Assembly (NCBI GenBank): GCA_905182985.1
Contig: CAJJDN010000104.1
Coordinates: forward strand, 281,605 to 345,604
Length of the DNA stretch: 64,000 bases
Source of the DNA: Paramecium sonneborni
Taxonomy: Eukaryota > Ciliophora > Oligohymenophorea > Peniculida > Parameciidae
Reading direction: 5' to 3'
Position numbers and translations under genes: made by a program. Positions 49,501-61,376 of this stretch are shown in pieces. The notes under the pieces are model-generated. The model was not told the DNA's origin, made no database searches, and worked only from the letters and a program-made list of their open reading frames with translations. Numbering within the stretch: position 1 is the first letter of the stretch; every line of letters starts with the position of its first letter.

Positions 49501-52500
49501 TCAAACAGTATGCAATAAAGTATAATAACAAAATGCATAAAAATAGTCTCAAATGTTTTAATGATTGATTTAATTTATGAGCTAAGAACTTTTATTCCAA
49601 AACTAATTCTTTCATTTCTAGTGTTAAAGGTTTTAATTTCATTTCTGTTACCTTCGTATCCCCAGGATTCAACATTTCTTAAATATAAGGGGAAGTAGCT
49701 GAACAATCAATGAACACTCTCTAAATAATTGATGAAACATTACTATTATTTAATAAATAATAATATTTACACATGTTGCTCAACACATTGTTGTATAATC
49801 TCTTTGTTAGATATTATTTCCCATTCTTGACCACTTTTATTCTAAAATGCAAACTATTAATAAGCATTTGGAAAATAAATCAATTTTATAAAATCATGTA
49901 AAAAGTAATTGATAAAATAACAACCAATAAGACCAAATATTATAGCAACTATGCTATTGAATCTTGTAAATAATTAATAAGTCAATTCCTAATAATCAAA
50001 ATTACTAAAATTTCCTCTATAATTAATAAAAACAAATCCAACCAATAAACCAAATGTTAATAAAAAAGTTACCACCACAAAATTGACATTATTTTAAATA
50101 AGTCTAAATAATACTTTAAAACTAGATACAGTAATAAGTAAATATATAATAGATGTTGCTACCATTTAAATATCAGATTAATAGCCATCATTTGTCCATG
50201 CATAATTGACCATGTAAGTACAACAATAAAATATATAAGCAGCACAAATGAATGACTCTAGAAAACCTTCAATTAAATAAAAAAACCAGAATCTACGTGT
50301 TTTAATTTATCCATCAATGTAAAAAGCAGGAAATCTTGCATTAACAATAGGGTCAGTTTATTTATCAGCTAATCCAATTACTAAAGCATTAGGAGTAGAA
50401 TATAGAAAAATATATAAAAATACTGTCATTGAATCATGTAATGATGTAGCTGTAAATTAACAAAACCAATTAAAAAAGAAAAGTGTCATTCCTAAAAAGC
50501 CAGCACAATAAAATAAATAAATTATCATAGATGATACTCGTTCACTATGTAATTTACATTTTTATAAGAGTAATACTTTAATTTCTTTTAGTGTATTAAC
50601 ACTAATATCTCCAGCATTAACTTAAGGATAAATGTGATTTCTTTTACTATTTATTATTTCTATACTGATATTAGCAGCTTGCATCATTAATGCATCATTA
50701 TATCCATCTCCGACTCCAAGTACAGTTGGATTATTTGGAAAGTAATTACGAATAATCATACATGCTAATTCCTTTTATTAAGGATTCATATTAAATCCTA
50801 TTACATTCTTACATACACAAGATAAGAATCTAAAATGACTCATTAAATCTGCAGATTCCCTTATCAATGACAGAGAATAACCATTTACAACTAAAACAAA
50901 TTGTAGCACTTATTAAAAAGAAGCACCTTCAAAAAGTGTAACACTTGATTTTATCATACTTCTATTTAATATATTTTCATTAATATGTTTATCTTATTAT
51001 TTCTCTTATATCTTTTATAATTCACTCTAAATCTATCCAATTGCTGTATTAATTTACAACCATATCTATTCCTTATCAGTTGCTACAATCCTTAAATATT
51101 TAGATGTCTCTGTCATTTCTAAAGATTATGCACAACTTATTGTTTATACTTCCTAATCTCCACTCAATAACCAAATATGAATATTACAATCCTTAACTGT
51201 TTTTATAAAATCTAAAGCATCATTTTTTAATTCTTCTTTAAATCCTATCATACCCAATATGTTTAACTCTTTTTCATATTCTAATGCTAATTACTCAAGT
51301 AATATATCTTGATTTGTTAAAGAGCTATGTAATAAATTAAATTATTATTTATAACTCTCAGTTTCTCTCTCACTCAATACTCTTGTTGCATAAATTATCA
51401 TTCTAATCCCTCTCTATTTATAATGTTAAATATAAGAGTCTAATTCTTCTCTTTCTTTATGATTTAATTATAATTTGCTTTTTATTGCTTCATAATCTCC
51501 TTTGCAAATTAACAATGAATTATTTTTAGATCCCTCTCCACATAATTAATTTAATGCTTCATATTTTTATTTCAATTCTAAATCCATTGTCATTGGTGCC
51601 TAAATTACAACTGAATTCAAATTTCTTGTGTATGTAAATAAATTCAATCCTAAAACCTAATACCATGTTGAATTTCCTCTCACCTTACATAAATACATAT
51701 CTGGACTATCAAATTTATTAAAATTTTCTAATGAATAACCACAAGAACGAGCAAATGTTAATGAAATCTCTTCATTCTTTGAAAATGATTCATATGTAAT
51801 AGAATCTGCACCAAATACTAATCTAGCCTCATGACATAACATCAAACATTTCAAAAAAGCATCATAATACAATGTATTTATATCTTCAGTTTATAAATAT
51901 TCCTTTTATGGTGAACTACTTCTTAATTGATTGACTAATTAAATAAACTCATCATTATTATTTCCAGGTCCATTTCTTGCTTTTGGTTATGGTAAAAATA
52001 TTTTAGTTTATAAATAATCAGGCAAAGGTTATTAAACTGAATTTTCCATCATGTTTAACATTGTCATTCTCTTATTTTAAGGTACAGCAGTAATCTAACT
52101 AAATATTGGATTGTTATTAGAAGTTTTAACACTTTTTAAGAGTAACTTACCGCTTGGTTAAACATCTGTATGACTACTTTTTTTATCATATTCAAATGGA
52201 ATTAAATATTCATTATTATCATTGATACTAGCAAATTTAATTGGATCATCATTATCTTCATGTTTAACAGATTTTTAATTTAAAGTTGTTTGCAATTAAT
52301 CATAATTCAATGTAAAAGATAAAGAACCAAATAATAAATTATCCAATTTATAATAAGACGTAGTCAAAGTACCTGTTTTGTCTATAAGCATATAATCAAC
52401 ATGTCCTAAATCACTAAGATTATTTGATGTATTAATTTTCACATATTTAATGATATTATCTTCTATTAAATTAATCTCATATTTAAATAACGAAATAAAA

Positions 52501-53645
52501 TTTACAAAATCTAATAATAAATATAGAGTTGATGGAATTAGTTATGCATATAAAATAGCCAATTAGAAAACTTTCATACCATTAGTAGTATAGTCATCAA
52601 TTAGTAATGCATAATTATCTTCATCAGATCTGGCTAATAGTACAATGATGGATATTAATGTAAAAAAGAGTGATAAACAAGCCATAAGAAATGAATAAAA
52701 GTTACATTATTTTTCATCAAAACTATGTTTTTAGGCATTATAATGACTACTTTACATAGTTTTAGTATTTTCACCAACATAGACAACTAAACCAAATAAC
52801 CAAGATGTCTATTTGATTTTAGTACCTTTAGGAATGAAATTATCAATAGTTAACTCTTCATTTTTTGGATCCTTTTTTAATTTTAATCTTCCATGAAATC
52901 TTTAAGTATATCCATTAGGAGCTTCATATTCAAGTTTTCCAGTCAACATTTTTCTGTATTCTGGATATTAATTCTTAAGTCTAGTTCTTAAAACAATCAA
53001 TTAAGTCAAATATGATGATTTCTTTTTTGTTAGAGTAGACTTACCATCATAATATTAAGTATCAACCATACAAATAGCTTCTCTATCTCTAACTTATCCT
53101 GAGTCTAATAAAATCATATCTGCAGGTACAATGTCACCTTTTATGAGATAGAGAACATCACCGATTTGGATATCACTCCATTTAATAGTTTCTAAAGAAC
53201 CATCTTTGGCACCTCTCGATGTTGTTTACATATTTATCTTATGATCATGACTCTGTCTACGTATGTCAAGTATAAATTCCATTAAGACATAAAATATCAC
53301 ACTCAATCCAACAGGGAAAATAGTAATCCATCTATAAAATGGTGACAATGATGGATCAATCAACATAATTAAGGAAATCCCTAAAAGATAGATATTCCCA
53401 AATCTTTATAATGCTATGTATAAAGTTTTAGGTAAAAAGTTATATAACTAACAATAACAGGTAATCTTTACTCTATATTTTCTTGTGTTGAATATATTTT
53501 TATTTTATGGTACACTCAGTAGTTGTACATTACCCTTGTGTAATTCCATGGTTATCATCTATGAATCACTTCCATAGCAGAAGTTTAAGCATTGTCGAAA
53601 TCGCTTCATCCATTTTTCTACGATTTAGTGATGGTTATAATTCAT
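46593..53645 (-). CDS. Alveolate guanylyl cyclase with N-terminal P4-ATPase-like domain, about 2,300 aa
   Basis: One of the large two-part cyclases known from Paramecium, Tetrahymena and Plasmodium. N-terminal half (53645 to about 50000): P-type ATPase of the flippase class with GDIVPADMILL, the phosphorylation motif DKTGTLT at about residue 422 and about ten membrane spans. C-terminal half: two six-span cassettes, each followed by a class III cyclase domain. C1 (about 48950-48350) keeps the purine-selecting Glu (KIETVGYTY) and GIHVGRVIAGVIG but has Tyr where the second metal Asp should be; C2 (about 47300-46620) keeps both metal Asp (FADIKGF, TIGDCY). This is the swapped C1/C2 order typical of ciliate cyclases and predicts GTP as substrate. 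Intron 46707-46734 and several in-frame ones are likely. Start ATG is 9 bp from the divergent sugar kinase. Confidence 0.93.
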
Positions 53646-53654
53646 GTTAATTAA
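53646..53654. promoter_or_regulatory. 9-bp spacer between divergent start codons (GTTAATTAA)
   Basis: Separates the CAT of the guanylyl cyclase (53643-53645) from the ATG of the ROK kinase (53655). Same length and same TTAATTAA-type core as the spacer at 16065-16073. The kinase start is fixed by its N-terminal motif; the cyclase could start at a Met 12 codons further in. A shared bidirectional element is an inference. Confidence 0.4.
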
Positions 53655-54569
53655 ATGAAATAATCAAAAGCAGCATTGGAAATAGGTGGAACATTCATAT
53701 AAGTTGGAATAGGTGAAAAAGTAGAGAATAAATGGATGATAACAAATAAAAAAACATTTGACACTAGAGATCCTTAAGAGACTGTGATAGATTTGGTTTA
53801 ATATTTAGAGCAATTTGAGTTTGATTCAATTTAAATAGCCTCTTTTGGTCCATTATGTTTAAATAAGGATGATCCGTAATATGGATCAATAACTTCTACT
53901 CCAAAACTTAAATGGTAGAATTTCCCTATTGCTGCTTGTTTATCATAAAAATTAAACAAACCATTTGCAATAGACACTGATGTGAATGCTTGTGCAATGG
54001 CAGAATTTATGTTAGGCAATCAAAATTCATATTTATAATAGGCAATCATAATGTAAGATAATCATTAGCTTATATAACAATTGGAACAGGTGTTGGCGTC
54101 GGTTTAATTGTAAATGGATAATGTGTTCATGGAATGTTACATCCAGAAGGAGGTCATATTTTACTTTCTAAATAAAAGGAAGATAAAGATTTCTAAGGAG
54201 TTTGTGCTTTTCATGGAGATTGTTTAGAAGTATTCAATTATATTATATAATTAGGGATTATGCACAAATGTTGCTATTGCTAAAAGATTGAATTGTCCTA
54301 TTACTGAATTGCCTAATGTGAGTGATGATCATCCAATTTGGCAATTAATTGGTTTCTATTTAGCTGAAGCATGTTAAAATTTATTATATCTTTTGTCTAT
54401 TGAAAAAATAGTTTTAGGAGGAGGTGTAATGAATAGAAAGATCTTATATTCTATCATTGATTAACGTTTAAGAACTTTAGTCAACAATTATGTTCAAATT
54501 CCACAAAATTATGTTGTTGAACCTTAAGTATAAGATGTAGGATTAATTGGTGCATTATTATTATAATGA
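53655..54569 (+). CDS. ROK-family sugar kinase (fructokinase-like), 287 aa
   Basis: Spliced model of 288 codons: EIGGT near the start (ATP site), PFAIDTDVNACAMAEFMLG with the catalytic Asp, YITIGTGVGVGLI, HPEGGHIL and the zinc-binding CAFHGDCLEG, then a C-terminal IEKIVLGGGVMN. These are the ROK signatures of fructokinases; the reaction would be ATP-dependent phosphorylation of fructose (or another hexose) in the cytosol. A normal 25-nt intron lies at 54230-54254. The frame also requires removing 26 nt at about 54016-54041; written as an intron this begins GC and ends TAG, and it is flanked by a 10-bp direct repeat TAGGCAATCA. Bacterial-type enzyme, so ancient transfer is possible. Confidence 0.9.
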
Positions 54570-54644
54570 TATTTACATCCATTTATTCATTTATTAAATT
54601 TCTATATATATGATAGGTAATACATAAATAAATATATAATAATA

Positions 54645-55923
54645 TCATTTAGTTTCAGATTATTTTATAGTAGTCTTCTCTAAACTGCTCTCTCCTTGTT
54701 GTTGAGCTTATTTAGAAACTGTATCTTCTAATTTTGTTATCTTCTTAATTGGTACTTATTTCTAACCAGATTCATAATATATTGATTATTTCATTGGCAT
54801 TCCTTGTATTTGTTTAGTTTAATATAATGTTTATGGTTGATGATATGTCTAATATAATATCTATGGTTATCTTGGTGAACTTAATATCTTAGATTAAGGA
54901 GGAGAACTCAATATTTATTATTGAGGTACATAACTCTATTAATAAATAACCTTTGTTGGTGACATTTGACGTTTATCTTAAAAAAATGGAATCAAATTAC
55001 AAATCTTATCTCGAAATTGATCTATCACTTATTTTAAATCATTCCAACTAGGTCTTACATTTTCTTCAATTTACAATAATTCTCTAACAAAATTTATTAA
55101 TAATTATGAATATCCTGATCTCTTTATTCTTTATAATTTTTAATCAATTAAATTTTCTATTATACATCCATTCTGAAAATCCATACAATCATAAGATTCT
55201 TCCAATAATAAAACTCCCATTAATGTCATTCCTAATGAAAATACATCACTTTTATATTCATTATGTTATGCCTTAAAATTCATGTTTCTATAATTATTTA
55301 ATAAAATTGGTGAAAGATAAGCTTTATCTATACTTAATAACATTTTCTAAAATCCATGTTAACCTCCAGGAAAATAATTATATTCTGCCAATTTAACACT
55401 TCCACTCTCATCCAAATAAATATTTTATGGTTGAATATCTCCATGAACTTACTTTTATTCTTCTAAAAATGATAAAGGATCTACAATTTATTAAATCAAC
55501 AGCCATATATGAGATTCTGGAAATCTTTTAAGAGGTTGCCTTCTCTTTTTTAATTCACTTTCTAAAGTATCTGGAAAATACTCTGAAACAACCATCACTA
55601 AACTTGAATCTGAACATATCGATTATTCATTGCAAGTACGAACTGCCTGTAATTGCACTAAATTAGGATGTACAAATATTTATCTCTTTCTAAAATGGTT
55701 TTTTATCTGTGTTAATTCAGTATCACTTTTTGTTTATAACTTCTTAATACAAATCATAGTATTATTCTAATTATAACAGATGAATTACTTAATTATGATT
55801 ATACAACTTCACCAATCCAAATTAGTTGTGTTCTGATTCTCTTTCCTTTGAATATTACAGTAAAAACATTTGGTATTATTATTATGTTTTCATTTCATTG
55901 GTATTACTTTGATCAGCTCCCAT
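54645..55923 (-). CDS. Catalytically degenerate protein kinase (pseudokinase) with N-myristoylation motif, 418 aa
   Basis: One 22-nt intron (55767-55788) gives 419 codons from the ATG at 55923, which opens MGADQS, a good N-myristoylation signal. Kinase fold landmarks are recognisable but altered: no Gly-rich loop, the Lys in MICIKKL is present, HRD is HGD (VHGDIQPQNIY), DFG is AEY (KLAEYNYF), the APE region is weak, but KSDVFSLGMTL and a C-lobe RPSWNDLK are kept. Loss of DFG argues against Mg-ATP catalysis, so a membrane-tethered scaffold or allosteric role is likely. A 120-residue Gln/Pro/Tyr-rich tail follows. Its stop is 75 bp from that of the convergent ROK kinase. Confidence 0.85.
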
Positions 55924-56281
55924 TAACGAATAAATTAAATTAATATGATTAAATATATATTTTATTTTAACATTTTATTTTGCTATATTATATTAATAAT
56001 AATGAACAATTAGATATTTTTTCTAAAAACTTGCAGGCTTACTTAATAGTTCTATGTAAATTGATTTCAAAATTTTAAATTAAAATTATCTTTTCACTAT
56101 TTATTTATTAAAATAATTGAATTAATTTATTCCATTTATTCAAATAAGTCTAATTGTTTTAAGAATCATAGAATATCAAATTCTATTAAAAGAAGGTAAA
56201 ATTGATATTTGTAAATTAATAAGATTATAATATAAGAAATTTAACAAATTGATATATATTTTTTGCATAAAAATAACTTAT
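55924..56281. other. Intergenic, about 0.36 kb
   Basis: AT-rich spacer between the start of the pseudokinase and the stop of the second 3R-MYB gene, both on the minus strand. No further feature seen. Confidence 0.5.
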
Positions 56282-57575
56282 TCAATAAACTCTTGCTTTT
56301 TCATCGAAATCCTATTCAAATTAATTATCATATATTATATCTTAACCACTAAAATCATCATCTTCATAATAAGAAAAAGTAAATGTACTTGATCCCATAG
56401 AGGACTATAGAATAAATAGTATAAGTATTTACTGAATAATTTTCTGAATGCACTAATTTTTATTCACTATTTGAAGTATCAGAATATTCAACATCCATAT
56501 TTTGATTTCCTACTTACATTTATTAAGTGCCATTCTATTGAATGTGACCAGAATTATAAACAATTTGATATTTATTTTATCGACCTAACAAATGTTTTTA
56601 AATATGTGAATAAAATCTATTTTTCACCATATTTTCCTACATAATTTAATTAATTATACAGATCTTCCCTATAAATGAGAAGCAACAACACTCCATTTTG
56701 CACCATATTAATTATAATATTTGACTATCTCTTAATCTTCTTATTCTGTCCAAGGTACAAAATTAAGAGCAGGATCTAATTTATTAAGATATCTTTCTCT
56801 TATTTATTTTCCTGTTCTCCCTTAAAAATGTCTGGCCAATTTAGTCCAATTCTTTCCTTCTTCTGCAACAAGTTAAACCAACTTTGAATCCTCTTCCTAG
56901 GTCCACTTTTATTTATTCTAAAAATTATCATCTCAACAATAACTTAAATAGGATTTATCCTTCTCCATCTCTAAGAACATTATGATATATTTCGTTCAGG
57001 CATAAATTGAATTATTTTACTCCAATTTCCCTAATATTCTTAGTATAACTTTCTCAGTCTTTAATCTTCCTCAGGTTACCAAATCTTTACAACCCTTTTA
57101 TCTCCTTCTTGTTTCTCCTTTGTTTTACCTATCTTTTTTTTCAATCCTTTTTCTATCTTCTCTTGAGATTTAGAACTATTAGCAATAAAATTTATTTAAT
57201 AAATACCGCTTGACTTAATTATTATTCACTTGATAATGATTTCCTTTATTACTATCCTCTATTTAATATTCAAATTAATTCTCTTATATATTGTCTTCTT
57301 CAAAACTACTCTTTTTTTATTATTTTTCTTCATTTAATTAGAGATAGTTATCTGTAGGTGATCCAATTGATGATGCTGGCTTAGATTCTTAAAAAAACTT
57401 AATAATTTATGCTACTTAATTGTTAATTCATTGCAGTTTTACCAATATCCAACTCAATTCTTCTTTGTTCTAAAAATTGTTCCTCTTAACTTTTATTACT
57501 ATTTTGTGATTTTGTATCCTTTTCATCTCTCTACCGTTTTGAACAGCAAAAATTAAATACAAGGTCCAGAAACAT
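56282..57575 (-). CDS. Second 3R-MYB protein, about 385 aa
   Basis: Introns 57388-57415, 57176-57206, 56918-56943, 56637-56659 and 56405-56432 give 386 codons. Three repeats: R1 (KIWQPEEDQRLRKLYQEY ... NISQCSQRWRRINP), R2 (KWTQEEDSKLVQLVAEEG ... TGKQIRERYLNKLDP), R3 (VPWTEQEDQEIVKYYNQYG ... ENMVKNRFYSHI). These are closer to canonical MYB spacing than those of the gene at 34527. The N-terminal 150 residues are Gln/Lys/Ser-rich; the tail is acidic. Likely DNA-binding regulator. A further 30-nt in-frame intron right after MFLDL is possible and would shorten the protein to about 375 residues. Confidence 0.87.
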
Positions 57576-57760
57576 CTTCTTGATGCTTTACTTGTTATTT
57601 AATAATTTATTAATTACTTGATTCTTACTAATTATATATATTTGTTATCTTAAATAATTTGTATTGATTGTTATATTTTTCTTTTATTAACATTTATAAT
57701 AATTTGTATTCATCCAATTTCTATTAATTAAAACAATTAATATAACACTACTATAAATAC

Positions 57761-58584
57761 ATGAACAATCAAAATAATTAAATTGATGATTAAGTTGTAA
57801 ATCAAAAAAATGTTCGTGACAAGACAGGTTTACCTATTAAAAGATTCTATTCTGTTAAAATTAATTGTCAAATTTGTTTAGATTAATTAACATAAAATGA
57901 TGAAATATTCAGAACAAATTGTGGAGATACCTTCCACAAAAATTGTATCAACTAATATATTGAATAAAATTTAAAAGAGCGATATCAAGAGCTTCGTTGC
58001 CCATCTTTACATTGCAGTAATATTAAATTATTATATAAATTAATAGAAGAAAAATTATCAGCTTCACTCTTACCAAAATTAGGATATACATATTAATAAA
58101 TTAACATCTATTTTAGTGCATAATTAGAAGCTTTAGTTATTGGTTATCCAGATAAATTCTCTTGTTGTCCAACATTAGGATGTCAAAATATTTTTATTGT
58201 CAATTAAAGAGAATAACCTTTATTTTGGTGTGAATTTTGTGATAAAAAATATTGTCTCAGATGTAAATCAGATGCCCATCCATAATTCACATGTGAAGAA
58301 TTCTAAAAATCTAAGAATATCGAAGTAAAAATCAATTTATTTTTAATATCAATAGAATAATGAAAGAGAATTCAAAAAATTAATTGAAAATCTCAGTTGT
58401 AAATAATGTTCAAATTGTGGAGCATGGATATTAAAGTCAAAAGTATAAAAATATATGATATTAGGGATGTAATCATATGAAATGTAAATGTGGATATGAA
58501 TTTTGCTATAAATGCGGTAGAAAGTATAGAGCTCCAGATTGCAAATGTCCCTTATTTGACAGAGACAATTTACCATAACCTTGA
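57761..58584 (+). CDS. RBR (RING-IBR-RING2) E3 ubiquitin ligase, 256 aa
   Basis: Introns 58325-58355 (31 nt) and 58443-58464 (22 nt) give 257 codons. RING1: INCQICLDQL, a central C..FHKNC, and LRCPSLHC. IBR: CCPTLGCQNIF ... WCEFCDKKYCLRCK ... H...TC. RING2: CSNCGAWILKSKGCNHMKC with the presumed catalytic Cys in GCNHM, then KCGYEFCYKCG. RBR ligases take ubiquitin from E2 onto the RING2 Cys before transfer. The protein is compact, with no UBL, ankyrin or Ariadne domain, so the subfamily cannot be given. The second intron splits RING2 just before the catalytic Cys. Confidence 0.92.
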
Positions 58585-58932
58585 AAAATTTATAAAAAAT
58601 TGAATAACATAATTTTATTAAAAATTGGTGATAAGATTCTATTTTCTTAAAGAATAAAAATATTTATTCTTTTTATTTTAAGAATATTGAAGAAGCTAAG
58701 TCTATTTTATTTTAAATTCATAGAAGATAATTGTTATTTTAATTAAATAAAATTTTGATATTTTAAATTAGGTTCAATATGAGTTGCAGGAGAGAAAAGA
58801 ATAAAATTGAAATTTGTCAATAATTTCAAAAGAGAGAATAAGCTTAACATAATAATAAAATTAATTCACTAGCCTATAAGCATTACTTTTTTCTATAATT
58901 TCAATGTAAATTTATTATTAATTTTGATAATT

Positions 58933-59520
58933 TCAATATTATTCCTTTAAATTCGTCATTTCGTTATGCTGCTTTTTTATGATCTCATATAATTTATATA
59001 AGTCTTTTTGAGTATGTTCAACTTCATTAGTGTGTTTAGCTATTTTTTCTATTAATACTAGATTATTTTTCATACTTGAAAGTGGGTGAACTTCCATATA
59101 AATGGCTGTGGATAGTTAACTTAAGAATTTTTATTATAAAACTGGAGTAACTCCGTTGTGTGCACAGGACATTGAATGAGGCTATTATTTCTTTAGAGTA
59201 ATTTTTCCAGAACATGCATCTATGAATACGAAGACATTATTGCATAATATTTTTCTCTTTCTCTTTCTTTAAGTAGAAAAAAAGTTTGCGGAATCATTAA
59301 AGTAATTTCTAAGAATATGTTTAGCAGATGAATATTTAACCTTATGGAGAATAGCAGCCTAAAATAATTAATTATTGTAATTCTTCATTACCTAATAAAT
59401 TGGAAGACGATCATTAACCACACTTAATATTAGTTTTGTTTTTATCTCTTAATCAATTGCTTTTCTTTACTTAGTTTTATCCTTTACTTAATCAAAGATA
59501 GGAACTGGATTTTATTCCAT
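58933..59520 (-). CDS. Hypothetical protein with C-terminal coiled coil, about 175-195 aa
   Basis: Open frame from MEQNPVPIFDQVKD at 59520 to TGA 58933-58935, 196 codons if unspliced. Two in-frame introns (33 nt near 59370 and 27 nt near 59080) are likely because they carry GT..TAG ends. A basic middle (RKRKRK) is followed by scattered Cys/His (LCNN, DACSG, HSMSCAHNG) that do not form a full zinc finger, and a heptad-like tail (IAKHTNEVEHTQKDLYKL). The frame stays open upstream of the chosen ATG. No family assigned. Confidence 0.5.
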
Positions 59521-59788
59521 TTGAAGAAGTATTAAGAGTTATTAAAAATACTCTGTACATTTATGATTTAGTTATGCTTATATTATATAATAAGTGAGTG
59601 GAGTAGAAGGTTTTTAAAATTCAATTGAATTTTAGATTAAATATTATAGGAATTTTGATCAAATTTTAGTTAAAAAAACATGATTATTTCATTTTTGAAA
59701 AGGTGTTTAAATTTTGTTTCCTTAACAAATATTTTTTTTGAGAATAAGAACAATAATTTAAATTATTGATTGAATAATATATTTCAAA

Positions 59789-61293
59789 TCAACTCACTTC
59801 ATCCTAAAAGCATTCAAATATAAGTTCTCCTTATTCATTTTCATATTCTCTAATTCTGTCCTCTGTTTTTAATTCATTCAATTCAACAGTTTCTGAATTA
59901 TCAAGTGATGTATCTTTTGGATGAAACATATGAGCACACAAATCTAAAACTGTTTTTTTGTCTATTTCAGCTGCTTCATTTTCTTTTAAAAATAATTTAT
60001 AATTTATACCTGTATTAATAACACTATAATATTCAACAAATTCACTGATTCTCTCTACAAATCTACATTCTTCCATTTATTTTGCAAAGTTTTCCTTACT
60101 CAAATATGATAAACAAATTAAAACATGCATTAATACACTTACTTGAATCTATTCCTTCATAAATTTTAAAAGTTATTCCATTACTTAATGGGCAAATCTT
60201 CCTTACTTTTCAAGATATGACAAAGTATATGGTGTATGAATTACATTTGCTAATGTTGCAGAAGCAAAATCAAGACAAAATATATGAATTTTTGTATTTA
60301 TTGATTTTTGTATTAATAAAATGATCCATTATATCATTTCATTATGAACATATGTTGGAATAACAGTATCTTTAATACTAGCCTTTTATAATATTGCTAA
60401 ACAAAATCTTTAAGTAACTGAACCATTTTCTTATTCCTTTAATATTTTTATTATTTTCTCAATAATTATCATATTTCCATTATATGTAAGGTATTCTACA
60501 CCTCTCAAAGTACTACTTATTACACTTATTAAACTTGTTATGGCATGTCTTAAACTCTAATTATTAATATCCAATAAATGAACAACAAAATCAAATTTCT
60601 CTGTTGCCTCAATATTGAAAACATCATTTCTGATCAATTCATATACTAAGTTTTTTCTCAATTCTGGTGCTATTTGTAATGCATTTACTCTTAAAGATAA
60701 TAAAACTTCAATCATTCCATCAACATGTTTATCTTAAAAATTCTTAAAGAGTTTTGTCTTATGTTCATGCATCACCTATTCAGTAATCAATTCAGTTCCT
60801 TCAGGTTTACCTTCATTAATTATTACTTTATGATATTTCCCTAATTATATTTTATAATTTTCTAAAGTTTCACTTAAATTTTCATTCTTAGCTGTTTCTT
60901 TCAGAGAATGCAATAATTAAAGTAAATTTATACTAACTGAGAATATTTGTCTTCCAGCTTAAAGAATTTGTTAATATTTTTTATTGAAAGCTTTTTGTTC
61001 TTTTTCTAAATTTATTTCCCTTTTTGTTTTTGTATTGTCACTCTTAAAGAGTTGAAATATTCTTGGTGCTTCATCCCCTATTTACTTAGATTATTATTAT
61101 TTATTCAACATCTAAAAATGACAATTATGAATATCAATACTTTATTAGAAACTTATTTGCTCTTTATTTCTGCTTCAAAACATTCAAGAGTGTTTGCAAA
61201 AGATGAATATCTGAGATACTCTTTAATATATTCATTTATTTCATTTTGATCAGGTTAATTAGAATTGGGCAAATTTGAATTTCCAGATTTCAT
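59789..61293 (-). CDS. ARMC9: LisH and armadillo-repeat protein ARMC9, 491 aa
   Basis: One 29-nt intron (61112-61140) gives 492 codons. A LisH dimerisation motif lies at residues 18-48 (INEYIKEYLRYSSFANTLE). After a charged coiled segment, most of the protein is armadillo-like helices (for example MIEVLLSLRVNALQIAPEL, LDFASATLANVIHT). The layout and the region around residues 200-450 match ARMC9, a basal-body and ciliary-tip protein mutated in Joubert syndrome in humans and studied in Tetrahymena. It is shorter than the vertebrate protein, lacking the C-terminal extension. Role in ciliary stability is inferred from the family. Confidence 0.82.
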
Positions 61294-61376
61294 TAATATA
61301 AAAATATCAATATAAATACAATTATTATGTATACTAATAAATAATACACTAAGTAATTTAAATAATCCTTTATTCA

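Noticed and set aside
58776..58980. Small plus-strand protein starting MSCRREKNK with a Cx9C pair
   Set aside because: Only one Cx9C is present, the rest is hydrophobic low-complexity sequence, and it overlaps the better-supported minus-strand frame at 58933-59520.
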